Source of the DNA: Thozetella sp. PMI_491
Taxonomy: Eukaryota; Ascomycota; Sordariomycetes; Chaetosphaeriales; Chaetosphaeriaceae
Length of the DNA: 64,000 bases
Reading direction: 5' to 3'
Assembly (NCBI GenBank): GCA_021432635.1
Contig: MU270058.1
Span: 186,001 to 250,000, forward strand
Shown: piece after piece, positions 24,301 to 37,000 of the stretch
Layout: every line of letters begins with the position of its first letter
Numbering within the stretch: position 1 is the stretch's first letter
Made by a program: the position numbers and the translations under genes
The notes under the pieces: model-generated
The model's database searches: none
What the model was told of the DNA's origin: nothing
What the model saw: the letters and a program-made list of their open reading frames with translations, nothing else

Positions 24301-25754
24301 CAGGACATCCTGGGCGGCCACGACGACCCCGACCGCGATGACGAGTTCCTCCTCGGTACCGGATATAAGCCTCCTAAGGGCCTCAAGAAGTTCCTCTCGA
24401 TCCGTGTCGGCGACTGGCCTATCTACTCGTTCATCTTGGCCGCTGGTCAGATCCTGGCTGCCAACTCGTACCAGATCGTCCTGCTTGCCGGTGAGGCGGG
24501 CCAGACCGCCAACCAGCTGTACATTGTCTCCGGAACCTACGCCGTCACCTCGATCCTGTGGTGGATCATGTTCCGTCGCCTCCAGGCTTTGTATGCCCTG
24601 TCGCTGCCTTGGTTCTTCTACGGTCTCGCTTTCGTCATGCTTGGTGTCACCCCCTTCATGCCTGCCAATGTCCAGGGCCCCGTCCAGAACACCGCTACCG
24701 CCTTGTACGCGGCCGGTGCCTCGAGCGGATCACTGTTCTTCGCTATGAACTTCGGTGACGAAGGTAAGCATCCCTCCCCCGCGCCCCCATCCTTTTATGA
24801 CACGCAGCTAACAAATAAACAGGTGGTGCGCCTCTCCACACGTGGATCTTCCGCGCGGCTGTTATCCAGGGTATCCAGCAGCTCTATGTCATTGGTCTGT
24901 TCTACTGGGGTAGCCTCATCACTGCCCAGAACCCGACCGGTGTCCTCAACGGTCTCTTCATCGCGAACAAGGTCCCCGTCGCTCTGGTCATCACCGTGCC
25001 CATTGCGCTGATCTTCTGGGCTTTCGGCGTTGTCTCGTTCCTTGGTCTCCCCGACTACTACCGCCAGTCGCCCGACAAGATCCCCAGCTTCTACATGTCG
25101 CTGCTCCGCCGCCACATCGTGCCTTGGTTCCTGCTGTACGTCGTCATCCAGAACTTCTGGCTGTCGTCGCTCTACGGCCGCAACTGGGAGTTCCTCTTCT
25201 ACTCGGACCGCATCCCCGGCTGGGCCGCGGTCCTCCTGGCGGTTGGCTTCCTGATCATCCTCTGGTGCATCGGTCTGTTCTTCTTCGCCCGCCTGTCCGA
25301 TACCCACCCGTGGATCGTGCCCCTCTTTGCCATCGGTCTCGGTGCGCCTCGCTGGGCGCAGGTCCTCTGGGGCTGCTCCGGCATTGGCTTCTACCTCCCC
25401 TGGGTTGGCTCGGCGCTCGGCAGCGCCATCGTCACGCGGTGCCTGTGGCTCTGGCTCGGTCTCCTGGACACTATCCAGGGTCTCGGCCTCGGCATGGTCT
25501 TGCTGCTGACGCTCACGCGCCAGCACGTGGCTGCCACTCTCATCGGTGCGCAGTTCCTCGGCGCCAGCTTCACTATCCTGGCTCGCGCCGTGGCTCCTCA
25601 CAAGATCGGCCCCAGCACTGTGTTCCCCGACTTCTCGGAGGGCGCCATGCCGGGTCTGTCGTTCCCCTTCTTCTGGGTTTGCTTGGGCCTCCAGCTCATC
25701 CTGCCCTTCGGCTTCTTTAAGTTTTTCCGCAAGGAACAGGTCGCCAAGCCGTAA
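18391..25754 (+). CDS. ags1: Cell wall alpha-1,3-glucan synthase
   Basis: This large plasma-membrane enzyme makes alpha-1,3-glucan for the cell wall. Five exons, 18391-18729, 18792-18851, 18907-19022, 19092-24763 and 24823-25754, encode 2372 aa, close to the usual 2400. Residues 1-16 are a signal peptide. The extracellular GH13 amylase-like domain follows, with the nucleophile region DGFRFD (299-304) and a probable acid/base Glu338 (LPGEITG); it is thought to act as a transglycosylase. A membrane segment begins near 1060 (WVQIIIFILL). The cytosolic GT5 glycogen synthase-like domain has KIGGLG (1158-1163) and the E-x7-E pair Glu1525/Glu1533. A Ser/Pro-rich linker (about 1640-1930) leads to a multi-spanning C-terminus from about 1949 that is proposed to export the polymer. 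The three early introns cluster in the 5' part; the fourth interrupts the membrane region. Confidence 0.96.
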
Positions 25755-26416
25755 ACATCCACATCATCAGAAAAGCTCTCGCTTGAGTGTACTAAAAAAA
25801 ATGGAAAGTCTCGTTTGGAGGAACCAAGCGAGGATAGCAGGAAGAGCTCGCGAAGAGTCTATGAAATCTAATCCTGTATAAACGTTAGAAACCGGGGCTG
25901 GGGCTCGGGCTTGGTGTTTGTCAAGGTTCTAATCTCCAGGGCTAGACCAAGGGTTGGTTGCCCGTTGAGGGAGTCATGTTTTGTTTACTATCATCTTTTA
26001 TGGGTTGTTATTTCTTGCATAGCATGTTCATTTGGGCGAGCTGGAAAATACCGCGGCTGATTGGGCATTGGATACTACACAGAATACCAGAATACCACAT
26101 CTCCTTAGAGAACTCGCATGATTCCAGATCCCTTGATCGCCTGCAACGCATTCCCTTCGTGATTGGTGTCCCCTTGACTACTGAAGAGCTGGATGCTGCG
26201 GGTACCCCGGGGGGGAGTTCGCATGTAAGCAAAGCTGTGGGTATCTTGGCCTTCCGTCCTCCTATGACGCCTAAACTCCGTGCGTCCAGGTCCTGAAATC
26301 CTAGTGAAAGATGACAAACTAGAGGTACTAGAGGTAATAGTTAGTGAGGGGGGGGGAAGGTTCGGTCGACTTTGGTTTCGCCGAGGCCAGTCCGCGCCGG
26401 CCCGGCACCATGTCAT
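25755..26416. other. Convergent intergenic spacer
   Basis: This 662-bp spacer lies between the stop codons of the glucan synthase and the minus-strand coiled-coil gene. It is comparatively AT-rich and holds the 3' ends of both transcripts. I see no gene or clear repeat in it. Confidence 0.6.
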
Positions 26417-27153
26417 TTAGCATTCTTCGCTCACGACCAAATCTTGGTCCGCTATCGCTTTCGCTTTGTCTGGGCTCTCCGCGGAAGGCTTGGCTGGGCT
26501 CGAGGAGAATTTGCGCTCCGCATAGTCTGTGAGACGAGCCACCTTGTGCTTGGTCTCCTCGCGCTCTCGGAGCCTGTCATCCTCGAGCTGACGGTTCTCC
26601 TGCAGCCGGAGCCAGTGCTGGGCCGCGCGCTCGTTCTCAGCCGTGTCATGCAGATACTGTAGGTCGTCCATGAGCTGGCGCGTCTCGTTGACGCGGGCCT
26701 CGTCGTACTTGAGGTGCCGGATTGGCTTAATTCCAAGCCGTCGCTGTTTGCTCTTGGCGAATCGGGCCGCTAGCTTCTCCCTGAGGGAGAGGATGAAGAG
26801 CTGTCGTGCGCGCTCTTGAAGCTCCTCATCGGCTGCATGTCGTGAATCAGTCTCAGAAAGGGGTGAATCTTCAGGGGAGGAGATGGAGTTAGGGGAGTCA
26901 GATTGAGGGGATCCGCGGTAAGGTCCGGAAGGCGATCTGTAGGACGATAGCTTAGACCGCTTTGCCGGGGTAGCCGGCGGGGTGGCCGGCTCTTCGTGGC
27001 TGATGCCCTGCGGGATGACCGAGACGCGGTCCGCGTTGACCCTCTGCGCGTGGAGGTGCAGGAGCTATGACAAGTCAGAAAGTCAGAACTGGGCGCTCGC
27101 TCACGAATGTCCAAGGGCGGCCGCATAGATACCATGTTCTTCCGCAAATCCAT
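26417..27153 (-). CDS. Unrecognised coiled-coil protein
   Basis: I do not recognise this protein. The main exon, 26417-27064, is a 215-residue open frame with clear fungal codon bias. My model joins it to a 21-nt first exon (27133-27153, MDLRKNM) through a 68-bp intron with donor GTATCT and acceptor TAG, for 222 aa. A better-looking donor (GTGAGC, after codons MRPPLDI) would not keep the frame with this acceptor, so the first exon is uncertain. Residues 30-80 are Ser/Pro-rich with SP dipeptides; about 85-198 are charged and probably helical or coiled coil (ERARQLF, REKLAARF, LREREETKHK). No signal peptide or membrane segment is visible. The Lys/Arg-rich stretch AKSKQRR could be a nuclear signal. 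It is divergent from the New1/Elf1-like gene with about 430 bp between start codons, so shared regulation is plausible. Confidence 0.7.
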
Positions 27154-27582
27154 TTTGGTGGTCGGCACGGCGGCAGCGAATGGCGGATGGGCTCCTGCTC
27201 GCAAATTGTGAGTGGACAAGGGCGAAAGTGCGACTTTCGCGGCGGCACGGCTCTGGCATGTGAATCGCCAGTGCTGTATTGGATCAGTTGCACGTTGTGG
27301 GGATCGGTGCTACAGTTGGCGAGGAAGGAGAGAAAAAAGGCCCCACCATCCCCTCCCTCCGTTATCTAATCTCCGATAAGATTACTCGAAATAAAAATTT
27401 TGGAGGGGTTATCTGTCTCGAATTTCCCTTCCCGCACTGGGACTCTGGACAACTGTCAGCAACCAAACCCAACCCGCGACAAAGGACGGGACGCATCGCT
27501 TCGCCTTCGAAGGGGCTCCGTTCGCGCGCCTTTCCGAGACTCGATCGCCTTGCGCTCCAAATCCACCCGTCCTTTCCGCGGC
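27154..27582. promoter_or_regulatory. Divergent promoter, coiled-coil gene and New1/Elf1-like gene
   Basis: This 429-bp space lies between two divergent start codons. The side next to the New1/Elf1-like gene (27261-27582) has no ATG, consistent with its leader. An AT-rich patch at about 27360-27405 sits in otherwise GC-rich DNA and could be the core promoter or nucleosome-free region. Confidence 0.45.
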
Positions 27583-30500
27583 ATGCCTCACCCAGTCTCG
27601 CCGCCTTCGCAGCCCACCATGATCGTCCCGGTCAAGGCCGGCGATGGACAGGCGCCGGCTCCTACTCAAGCCGAGATCTCTGGCATCCTCAACACCGTAT
27701 TCAACGCGAAGACATCCAACCAATCGATCGATGCCGCCTATGGGCTCTGCGAGGTCCTCGTGAACTCGGTCGGCTACCGCGGCCTCATCGGATACGGGAT
27801 CCTAGCCGAAGTAAAAAAAGCCGCAGGCGATAAGAAGAGCGGCCTCCGTCGTGAGAGCGCACAGAACCTCCTCGGTGCCTTGTTCGAGCGGATTCCTCCC
27901 CGCGCGCCTGTCAGCGAGGTCGTGTTCCTACTCCAGGATGGTGGCATGGTAGCATGCGCGCTGGACGCCCTCGCCGATAAGGGGTCTGTCGTGAGGGATG
28001 CGGCCCAATATGGTCTGGATGCCTTGTTCGCCAATCTCGGCGCTGAGGCTCTTGTCGTCGGACTCCTACCCGCGCTCACCAAATACCTTTCCAAGCCCAC
28101 CGGAAAGTGGCAGGGCACGGTTGGCGCGTACCAGCTGATGCAGAAGATGGCGGACAAGGCCAAGCTGGCTGTCGGCAGCACGAAAGAGCAGGCCGAGGAG
28201 CAGGACATCCTCCGCGAGGCTATGGGCACCAAGCTTGCCGGCCTGATTCCCATCGTGGAAGGTGGCATGCACGATCTCAAGTCCGAGGTGGAGAAGCAGG
28301 CTGTCAAGACGATGGCCTCTCTCACCACCCTCCTTTCCAACGATGATGTCGCACCGCGCATCCCGCTTCTGCTAGACTCCATGCAGCACCCGTCGGCGCA
28401 GACGCTGCAGAAGGCTATACATGCCCTGTGCATGACTACCTTTGTCGCCGTCGTCACCTCCCCGGTGCTCGCTCTCCTGACTCCTTTCCTGGAGCGGTCC
28501 CTAAACACCCCGACGACTCCCCAGGAGGTCCTGCGGCAAACCGTCGTCATCGTGGAGAACTTGACCAAGCTTGTGCACGACCCCATCGAGGCTCGTACCT
28601 TCTTGCCGAAGCTTCAGCCCGGTGTCAAGAGCGTCGTTGACCGAGCTTCGCTGCCGGAAGTACGCGAGCTTGCCACCCGCGCATTGAACGTGATGGACAA
28701 GGCCATGGCCAACGACAAGACCGATGTCATCGACCGCACAACCGCTGACGATATCGCCAAGGTCTTGGACGCTGAAATTAAGAAGAACAACGGTCTTGCC
28801 GGGGACCTGGAGTTCTACAAGGTCCTCCGTCCTTACATCTGCGAGATGATAGCCGAGGACGTGAACCACCGCCACATCAAGCGGATTGCGTCCAAGATCG
28901 CACCGTACCTCAGCTCTTTGATGCAAGTTCCTGGGACCCACGAGGCTGTCGCTTCAGCTGTCCAGCAGTACTATGCCGACGAGGATGCCCGCAAGTTTGG
29001 CGTGCCCGAGAAAGAAGACGACGGCGAGGTGGAGATCGTGAACGCTGATTTCTCTCTGGCGTATGGTGGCATGCTCCTGCTCTCGCACACCAACCTTCGC
29101 CTCCTCAAGGGCCACAGGTATGGACTCTGCGGCAGGAACGGGGCCGGAAAGTCGACGCTCATGAAGAGCATTGCCGGCGGCAAGCTGGAGGGCTTCCCTT
29201 CCCAAGATGTCCTGCGGACGTGCTACGTGGAGCACAACCAGGGCGAGGATGCCGACATCAGCATCCTGGATTTCATGGTGAAGGATCCTACCATCGCCCA
29301 GGAAGGTCGAGAGCGTATCTCGGCCGTGCTGGAGGAGTTCGGCTTCACCTCGGGTCCGGAGGGTCGGCAGTCGCAGAAGGTCGGCTCACTTTCCGGAGGA
29401 TGGAAGATGAAGCTGGCTCTGGCTCGCGCCATGCTGCAGAGGGCCGACGTGCTGCTGCTGGACGAACCGACTAACCACCTCGACGTTGCCAACATCAAGT
29501 GGCTGGAGGACTACCTCAAGTCGCACACCGACATCACCAGTCTGATCGTCTCCCACGACTCGGGCTTCCTCGATAATGTTACTACTGACATCTATCACTA
29601 CGAGCCCAACAAGAAGCTGGCCCACTACAAGGGAAATCTGGCCGCTTTCGTTCAGCTCAAGCCGGAGGCCAAGAGTTACTACACTCTCTCGGCTAGTCTC
29701 GTGCAATTCAAGTTCCCTCCCCCTGGCATCCTCACCGGTGTCAAGTCGCTGACCAGGGCTATCATCCGCATGAGCAACGTGTCGTTCACCTACCCGAACG
29801 CTCCGAAGCCGTCGCTGAGTGATGTATCTTGCCAGCTGACGCTCTCCTCTCGCGTCGCCATCATCGGACCCAATGGTGCGGGCAAATCGACGCTGATCAA
29901 GCTTCTGACGGGCGAGGTCATCCCCAGCGTGGGCAAGGTGGAGAAGCACCCTAACCTGCGTATCGGCTACATCAAGCAGCACGCCCTTGAGCACGTCGAG
30001 ATGCACTTGGAGAAGACTCCTAACCAGTATCTCCAGTGGCGCTATGCTCACGGTGACGATCGCGAGGTGCACATGAAGCAGACGCGCATTCTGTCTGACC
30101 AGGACCGAGAGCAGATGGAGAAGTTCATCGACGTGGGCGATGGGAAAGGCAAGCGGCAAATCGAGTCGCTGGTCGGTCGGCAAAAGTACAAGAAGACCTT
30201 CCAATATGAAGTGTAAGTAATCCCTTGACGGAGGAGCTCTTCTGGGGCCTGCAACGGCTAATCCATCACAATAGGAAATGGCGCGGGTTCCTCCCCAAGC
30301 ACAACAACCAGATCTCCCGAGAGACGCTGCTCGAGCTCGGCTTCGACAAGCTGGTGCAGGAGTTTGACGACCACGAGGCTTCTCGCGAGGGTCTTGGGTA
30401 CCGTGAACTCCAGCCGTCTGTCATCAGCAAGCATTTTGAAGACCTGGGGCTCGATCCCGAGATTGCCAACCATAATGAGATCGGCTCACTCTCCGGTGGC

Positions 30501-31004
30501 CAGAAGGTCAAGGTCGTCATCGCCGGTGCCATGTGGAACAACCCGCATCTGCTCGTCCTAGACGAGCCCACTAACTTCTTGGATCGCGACTCCCTCGGCG
30601 GCCTGGCCGTGGCTATCCGTGATTTCAAGGGCGGCGTCGTCATGATTTCCCACAACGAGGAGTTTGTTGGCGCGCTGGCCACGGAGCAATGGCATGTCGT
30701 CGATGGCCGTGTCACTCACCGCGGCCGCCAGGAGCTGTCGCTCGATCGATTCGAGGACAGCCAGCCGGGCAGCGCGGTGCCGAGTGGCCTCAACAGCCCC
30801 ATGCCCGGCAGCAGCAACGTCAGCAGTGCGGTCAACAGCGGGGTGGAGGACAACAGCGAGATGAAGTTTCGGGCCAGGAAGAAGAAGAAGATGACGAAGA
30901 AGGAGCTCAAGGAGCGGGAAGTCCGGAGGCGTCTGCGGCACATCGAGTGGCTCAACAGCCCCAAGGGCACGCCTCACCCGCCGGACACGGACGACGAGGA
31001 ATAG
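27583..31004 (+). CDS. New1/Elf1-like HEAT-ABCF ATPase with chromodomain insert
   Basis: This is a cytosolic ABCF ATPase of the eEF3 superfamily. Yeast New1 acts on ribosomes in translation termination; fission yeast Elf1 was described in mRNA export. Two exons, 27583-30212 and 30275-31004, give 1119 aa; the 62-bp intron has donor GTAAGT. Residues about 20-430 are HEAT-like helices. The first ABC domain has Walker A GRNGAGKS (517-524), signature LSGGWKMKLA and Walker B LLLDEPTNHLD. The second has Walker A GPNGAGKS (762-769), signature LSGGQKVKVV and LVLDEPTNFLD. The eEF3/New1-type chromodomain insert begins near 870 (QYEVKWRGF) and is split by the intron. The C-terminus is basic (KKKKMTKKELKERE). 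Conserved blocks fit New1/Elf1 better than eEF3. Two in-frame ATGs, 27583 and 27619, are possible starts; the second has the better context (CACCATGA). Confidence 0.92.
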
Positions 31005-34000
31005 ACAACCCACGCATGGAGATGAAAACCAAAAGGTGGCTGGGAAGGGAGAAGACCGGGTGTGTTTTAGAAGCACCTACTTCTCGAGATGGACGCACTG
31101 GGCCTAGAATTTAACATGCAGCTCGAGATTGTGCGAGGGACGGTGGGTCGTGTTCGGGTTTCGTCGTTTGGGTGCCATAGATTTCTAGAAGACGTCGTGG
31201 AGGAAGACCGCATTGTCTGGGCCAGCTGGGAAACGGATAGAATCGATAGAGGCGTTCCATATAGAATTTGGTAATTAGACAGAATTCACGCAATCCACAC
31301 AAATCTACACCACCTGCCCACCTTCGTCGCGGCATGCAGTTCTTCATCTGTGTTGGCCCCTGGCGCCGCCCTTGAGCGCAGTCTACAGGATATATGGGTG
31401 TTGCTTCTCTGAGAACCCTTTGGTATAGTTATTGGAAACCTTGGGGTCAAGGGATGCTATCTGAGGCTGGAGGCTACATCCCACCATCAACGTTCGAACG
31501 TTAATATCACAGCGTTGAACCGTCGTTGCCCCTGAGGTCTTTAATCTCGATGTCAACAAGCCCTGTTGCCAGAGTGACTGTTCCTGCCCTGTCTACAGGT
31601 TCGCAGCTGCTCAAAGCACTACGGAGCAGTAGTACTGTCTACCCTACAGTCGCAAATCCTAATCTCTAGGACCCCCAACCATCTGCATGGGCCTTGGGCG
31701 GGTCGTCTCAGCCGCCCAAGGCCGGAAGCTGGCATCCAGTCCAAGAGAGCGCCGCAAGCAGGCAGGCCCGCCCCGGCAGTTCGGCCGAGCATTGGCGGCT
31801 GCGACAAACCAGCAATAGTCTTGGCTTGAGGAGAAAGATGACCCCCAACCCCCCTCTGTGCTGACTTACAACGGCTAAGCTATAGGCTCCTCCAGCCAGC
31901 GCACAGCTTAGGCGCCGGCCGGGGGGGCTGTTCGCCGCTGAGCAATACAAGGCGTGCGGGATCGCGCCATGCGCACCTGGCGTTCGTCACCGTGAAGCCT
32001 CTCCCGGGACTATAACGCCTCGTTGGCCAACGTATCGTCCACCTGTGGCAGACACGCGACCAAACTGAGACGGAGGGCGGTGACGCTGGGCGCGCTCTGT
32101 CTCAGCGTCCCGACCGGTAGCCCGGAGGTGGGGTGGGCCCAGGTTCCGAGTGGGCTGAAAAGGCCGCAATGGGAACGGGTGGGAGAAGCGTGCGGCGCAC
32201 ACATGTGACGTTGCTTGCAGCTTCAGCTCACGTCCAGCCCAGCGCCCGGGGAATGAGGCCACACCCTGAGCGCCGAGCGCGAGAGCGATGGGGGGGGAGG
32301 GGGCCCAAGAACAAGGAAGACGCCGATAAGACCGGCCCGACTAAGCACTTACGGAGCGGCCAATCGGGTCGGGTGCGAAGAGCCCTCGTTCGGAGGACGG
32401 AGGACCAGAATCCGGGTTGGGAGCGTTGATGCTGACCACTGCAAAGATGCCTCCTCCGCGAGGGCAGGCATCGTGAAGGGCTGCGGACGCTCACGACCGG
32501 CCTGGGGGACAGCTATGGCATGAAACGCAGCTCAGGCGCCGACCGAAGAATCTTCACCTCCGGGTCGAGGGCGTCTCGGCGCCTCGCGCTTTCAGAAACC
32601 TGCAGGCAAGCTGGCTGGCTGGGGTCTCCAAACTACAGGTTCTGTGCAGGCTCCATGCAGGCTCTATGCAGCGCAGCGCTTTCGAGTCCCGCTCGCCGTC
32701 ACCGCCCCGGCTCAGTCAGTAAGCACCGCGTAGGCCTTGGCATTACCTACTCGCTGGCGGGCCAGCGGGGGAGCGAAAAAAGAACAAGGAAGCGGAGACG
32801 GGGAGGGGGCCGACCAAAAAAATCCTGCTGCACGGCTGGCTTTCCCAGGAACGACGATAGATAGGCTGGGGGGGCTGGAGGCTCTAGGCCGCTCGGCGGA
32901 CCCCTACTGCACCAACAGTCCGCCACTCCCGCTCCGCTACCTGGCTTGCGCAAACGGCGCCCGGAAATCCGGCTTCGCCAGGGCAGCGCCCAGAAAGGCT
33001 GGATGGGGCGACTGCGGCAGCGAGCCTATCGACCTCGGCCTCCCACGCTCCCACGGCCGCCGTTGGGGGAACACGCGCGGGTTCGATAAAAGGACAAGTG
33101 GTGTGGAGCCTGTTTCAGCAGACAATGGCAACCCTCACGGCCGCGAAGGCAGCCCAGCCGGTGCGCGAGGTCGTGAGTGTGTGCGTGTACGGAGCAAAGG
33201 TGTGCGCAAGTGTGTGCGGTTCGGAACCATCGCCATTGGCCGCGGCCGAGGTGGTAAGGTATCCGGAGCCTCTGGGAAACCTCTGGAAGCAAGTGTGACG
33301 TGTTTCTGCCCTAAGGGCGGGAGCTAGACGAAGTTCGGGCTGATAAAAATAGCGCCAGATGCTGGTGGTGTCGTTGGGTTGGTGCGTGCGGGCGAGTGTG
33401 TGTGTGTGTGTGTGTGTGTATGTGTTGCATGCGAGCGTGCGCCTACGCTGTGGAGTGGTGCTTGTCTTTGGGTGTGGATATGATAGACATAGGACAGTAT
33501 TGGCTGCACAGCCCTGGTGGCCTCGCCGAAATGCTTGTTAGTGTTGAGACCTGGCTTTTTCGCTCAACTGCAGGGCCTCGACACACGTGGGTTGGGAAGG
33601 GCTATCCACGCAGCTATCGATAATTCGATAAGGCCGCACATAGGCTAGCTAACTTTCCGTTTTGATGATTGATTGCCCGACGAGGTTGGGAGGGGTTGCA
33701 GGGGGTCCCAGAAGCCCATGAGGGATAGAGTCCTTTGGTGTTAATTAAGTCGTAACCCTGGACAGAAGGTAAGAACTATAAACGGAACCCCGTCTCCGCG
33801 GTTGGCCACTTCCGAAGAGACCAGATGGAAGGCGATGGCAACGAGCAAACTCAAGGTAATAATTGCGAGCTGCTGGAGCTTCCAGAAGCAGAAGCTCCCG
33901 AGCAGAGCCAGCTCGCCAACCCTCGCGACCTCGCCACTGAGAGCTGCAGCCTCGTTAGTGCCCTGTAGGCACTTACGGGTGCGGCTACCACTGGCCCGCC

Positions 34001-37000
34001 CGTCCATTGCTGACAACGCTTCTCGAGCCGGACAGAACCCCCACCACGCCTAGATCGGCGAGTCTGAATGATGGTGTGGACGGTGAGAGGGTGTGCTGTA
34101 GGTTATGTGGGGGGCGGCACGGGAGCCATCGGGGCGTCGAGCTCAGTGTGCATCCACCAACGAACAGCATCGCTGCCTAGATTCTCCCATTTATCTTCTT
34201 TTTTTTTCTTCTTCTCTCTACTTGTGTTCCCACCCTCGGTTTGTACAGACCCTCTTACAAAGGATGGCGAAGCAACGCAAATAGAACCCCAGCTGGGAGG
34301 TCACAAGACGTTTGGGGCATCCATAGCAGTGCGATACGACCCGTGTGTCACGTCTTCCATGCAGTCGGAGACACACAACAGCTCGTAGAAGCAGAGCAGG
34401 CGCAAGCCATGGTCAGGCGGGTCTCTGCTGCCGAACAGACCGCCCGCAACATCCATACACCACCGGGAGGCCCTTCTCCGACGGGCTGCACACAGCTGAC
34501 AAAGGAAGGACGCGGAAGTCTAGACCACTTGGTCGCGAGCTGACGAAACCCCAATGGAGGCGCCGCTGTGCTGCGCGTTCGGTAAACTGAGCTCCTACTT
34601 GGCCCAAAGATCAACAGGCACAGGAGCTGATGCCTGCGTCATGTATGCACTGATAGCAACCCTGCATGTCAGGCATGCGTGAGCCCTGCACGGAAACAAT
34701 AACCCCTAGCCCGAGTAAACACCAGCTAGACCGGATTGTGCCCACAGCTGTACTTTAGCTCCTAGACAAGGAAGACAACTAGGCCGAGAGGGAGGGGGTG
34801 AGATGGCGGATGTGGACGACGAAGAGAGAAACAGGGAGATAGAGAGATAGAGAGAGAAGGAGGGAGCCAAGCTCGTCGGCATCGAGGCGAGCAACTGGAC
34901 CTTGGCGGAATCTCAGAAGACTTGCATAGGCAGCGGGAGCCTGGACAAACTGGGCGCCCTGGGTCTCAAACCCGCAGGGGACGGACGGATCGACGAGACT
35001 GCCCGTGATCCATGTCTGGCGGTGAATGTTTGGGCCATCGGGCTGGAACCATCGCGGACCCTGCCTGCTGCATCAGCCGCCCACTTGGGAAGCGAGACGT
35101 CCGGACGGTGGACGGTGGACGGTGCGGTGGTGAGCAGGACGGTCAGGTCCTACGGAACGGTGGAAGCCCAACATGGCCAGGCCGGACGCAAGTTCTCTCG
35201 GTCTCGTGTCGGTCCTCTCTGTATCGGGAATCCCTTGTCCTGTCTTGTGCGTCGTGGCTGGCTTCAGGCGCCGTAGTCCGGAGGTGATCCCAGGGTTCTG
35301 GCCAAAAACGAGCGCCTAAAGCGTCCAAGAAGGTAAACAACGGCTTGCTGACAGTGGCCGAGAGCAGGACGGCCAATATTTCGCTGTTATCTCGGAGGGG
35401 ACCCTGCACAGCAAAGTTCTGAATGCGATATCAGACACGCAGGTTGGACGACTCGCGCCTCTCGTATCGGCCTCTCACCCCCCTTCCCCCTTGTGCCGCG
35501 CCGCCGGCAGAGGGCCAAGGGAAATGACAAGGGCCCTATTTTCGCTCGCCACCGCGCTTGGGCTCCAAGCATAATGGCCGCTGTGGCTCCTCCAGCAGCC
35601 GCCATGAGCGTCGATGTGGAAATTAACAGCGCAACACCAGGCGCCGCGCAGGGGAAAAGGGGGATTGCTTTTTTAGGCTTAGGCAAAACCTTGTCTGTCA
35701 GCTAGCCGTATGTGGCTATGCATTCCCCCTTTTAGGATAGGTTAGCGGCAGGGGCAGGGGCCGCTGCAGGTACAGGGGGGCGCCGTTGGGAGGGTGGGAA
35801 GCGGTTGCGCTAGCCATATTCGGCCAGAATTCTCTCGCTGTTTTGCGAAAGGACAGAAAAGAGAGAAGGGGGAAGGGGGGGGGGGTGCGAGGGGTGCGAG
35901 GGAAGGCCTGCTCCGGTGTTAAGTTTGAGAACACGAGCTGGCCCAAACTTGACAGGCAGGGAGCAGGGGACATCAAGCGCGTGCAGCATGTGCAGCGCTG
36001 GAGTACTGATTCCGGCTTTGACGGCACCGTCGCATCCAGATAGGACGTACGTCGGGACGCCGCTCCAGATTGTGCCATATGGACAATCTCAGCCCTGCCG
36101 TGCGCAAATCGCAGCGCAAGCCGCTGTGAGCTTGATAACGGACAGCAGGATCCCCACGCCCGCCCAGCAGGAAAAGAGATTGCCATGTTCCCTTTCTGGA
36201 TGCTTTCTGCGCATCATTGCCACCTCGACGGTAGGTGAAGGTGGGGGGAGGGCAACGAGGGTCGACGGAGGAGACGCTCCTCCCTGTCAGGACGCTGTAC
36301 TTTCCGGCCACCCACTCGCAGCCTTCGGACGTAGGGCCATCTTCGCATACCATAGCGGGCTTGGGCAGCGTCATACTGGGTCCCGCGAGCAACACCGTGA
36401 CATCGAGCGGTAGTGAGACGGCAGACACGGCACTTCGAGCTAGGCTTACGGCCCGGGGGGGGGGGGGTCCGTCTCGTATCTGGTGGGGGTGAGTTGCTCC
36501 TGTCGCTTCTCCGAAAGCCCGCGCAGCTGGATAACGGAGCTAGCCTCGCGCTGGGCACGAAGTTGCGGCGCGTATGCCTGTAGGCCAAATCCAGCGCTCT
36601 GTTGCTCTGTTCTGAGAGCTGACCGATGGCACAGTGACGTGGCACTGTGCCGTGGCCATCGCAAGGCCAGGCCAGGCGCCTCGGGCGTCGGTACGAAGCG
36701 AAGTGCAGGGGGCCAGAAAATATAACCTGGAGGCGTATTGCTCAGCTATTTTGGCGCCGAGGTTCTGGCATGCCTGGACAGCCACGGCGCTCCCGCAGGA
36801 GATCGATAGATTGAAGAATTGTGCTGGCGGTGGAAATGAGACGGCCCAGCTCTCGCCTTCGTCCTATCTTATCTCCGATACATTGTTTGCCGCCTTTACT
36901 TTTTTTTTCTTTTACTAAGGTAGGTAAGGTAACTTGTCTAAAAATGACTAGTCAGTATGGGAAGCCTTGCTTGCGGCTATTCAGAAATGTGCTAGGGAAG

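Noticed and set aside
27583-31004. Elongation factor 3
   Set aside because: Same architecture, but the conserved blocks (VNADFSLAYGGMLLLSH, GRNGAGKST) match New1/Elf1 rather than eEF3 (GPNGSGKST in its first site).
33741-34008. About 88-codon minus-strand frame with a hydrophobic segment
   Set aside because: Mixed third-position usage and no homologue I recognise; a single hydrophobic run can occur by chance.
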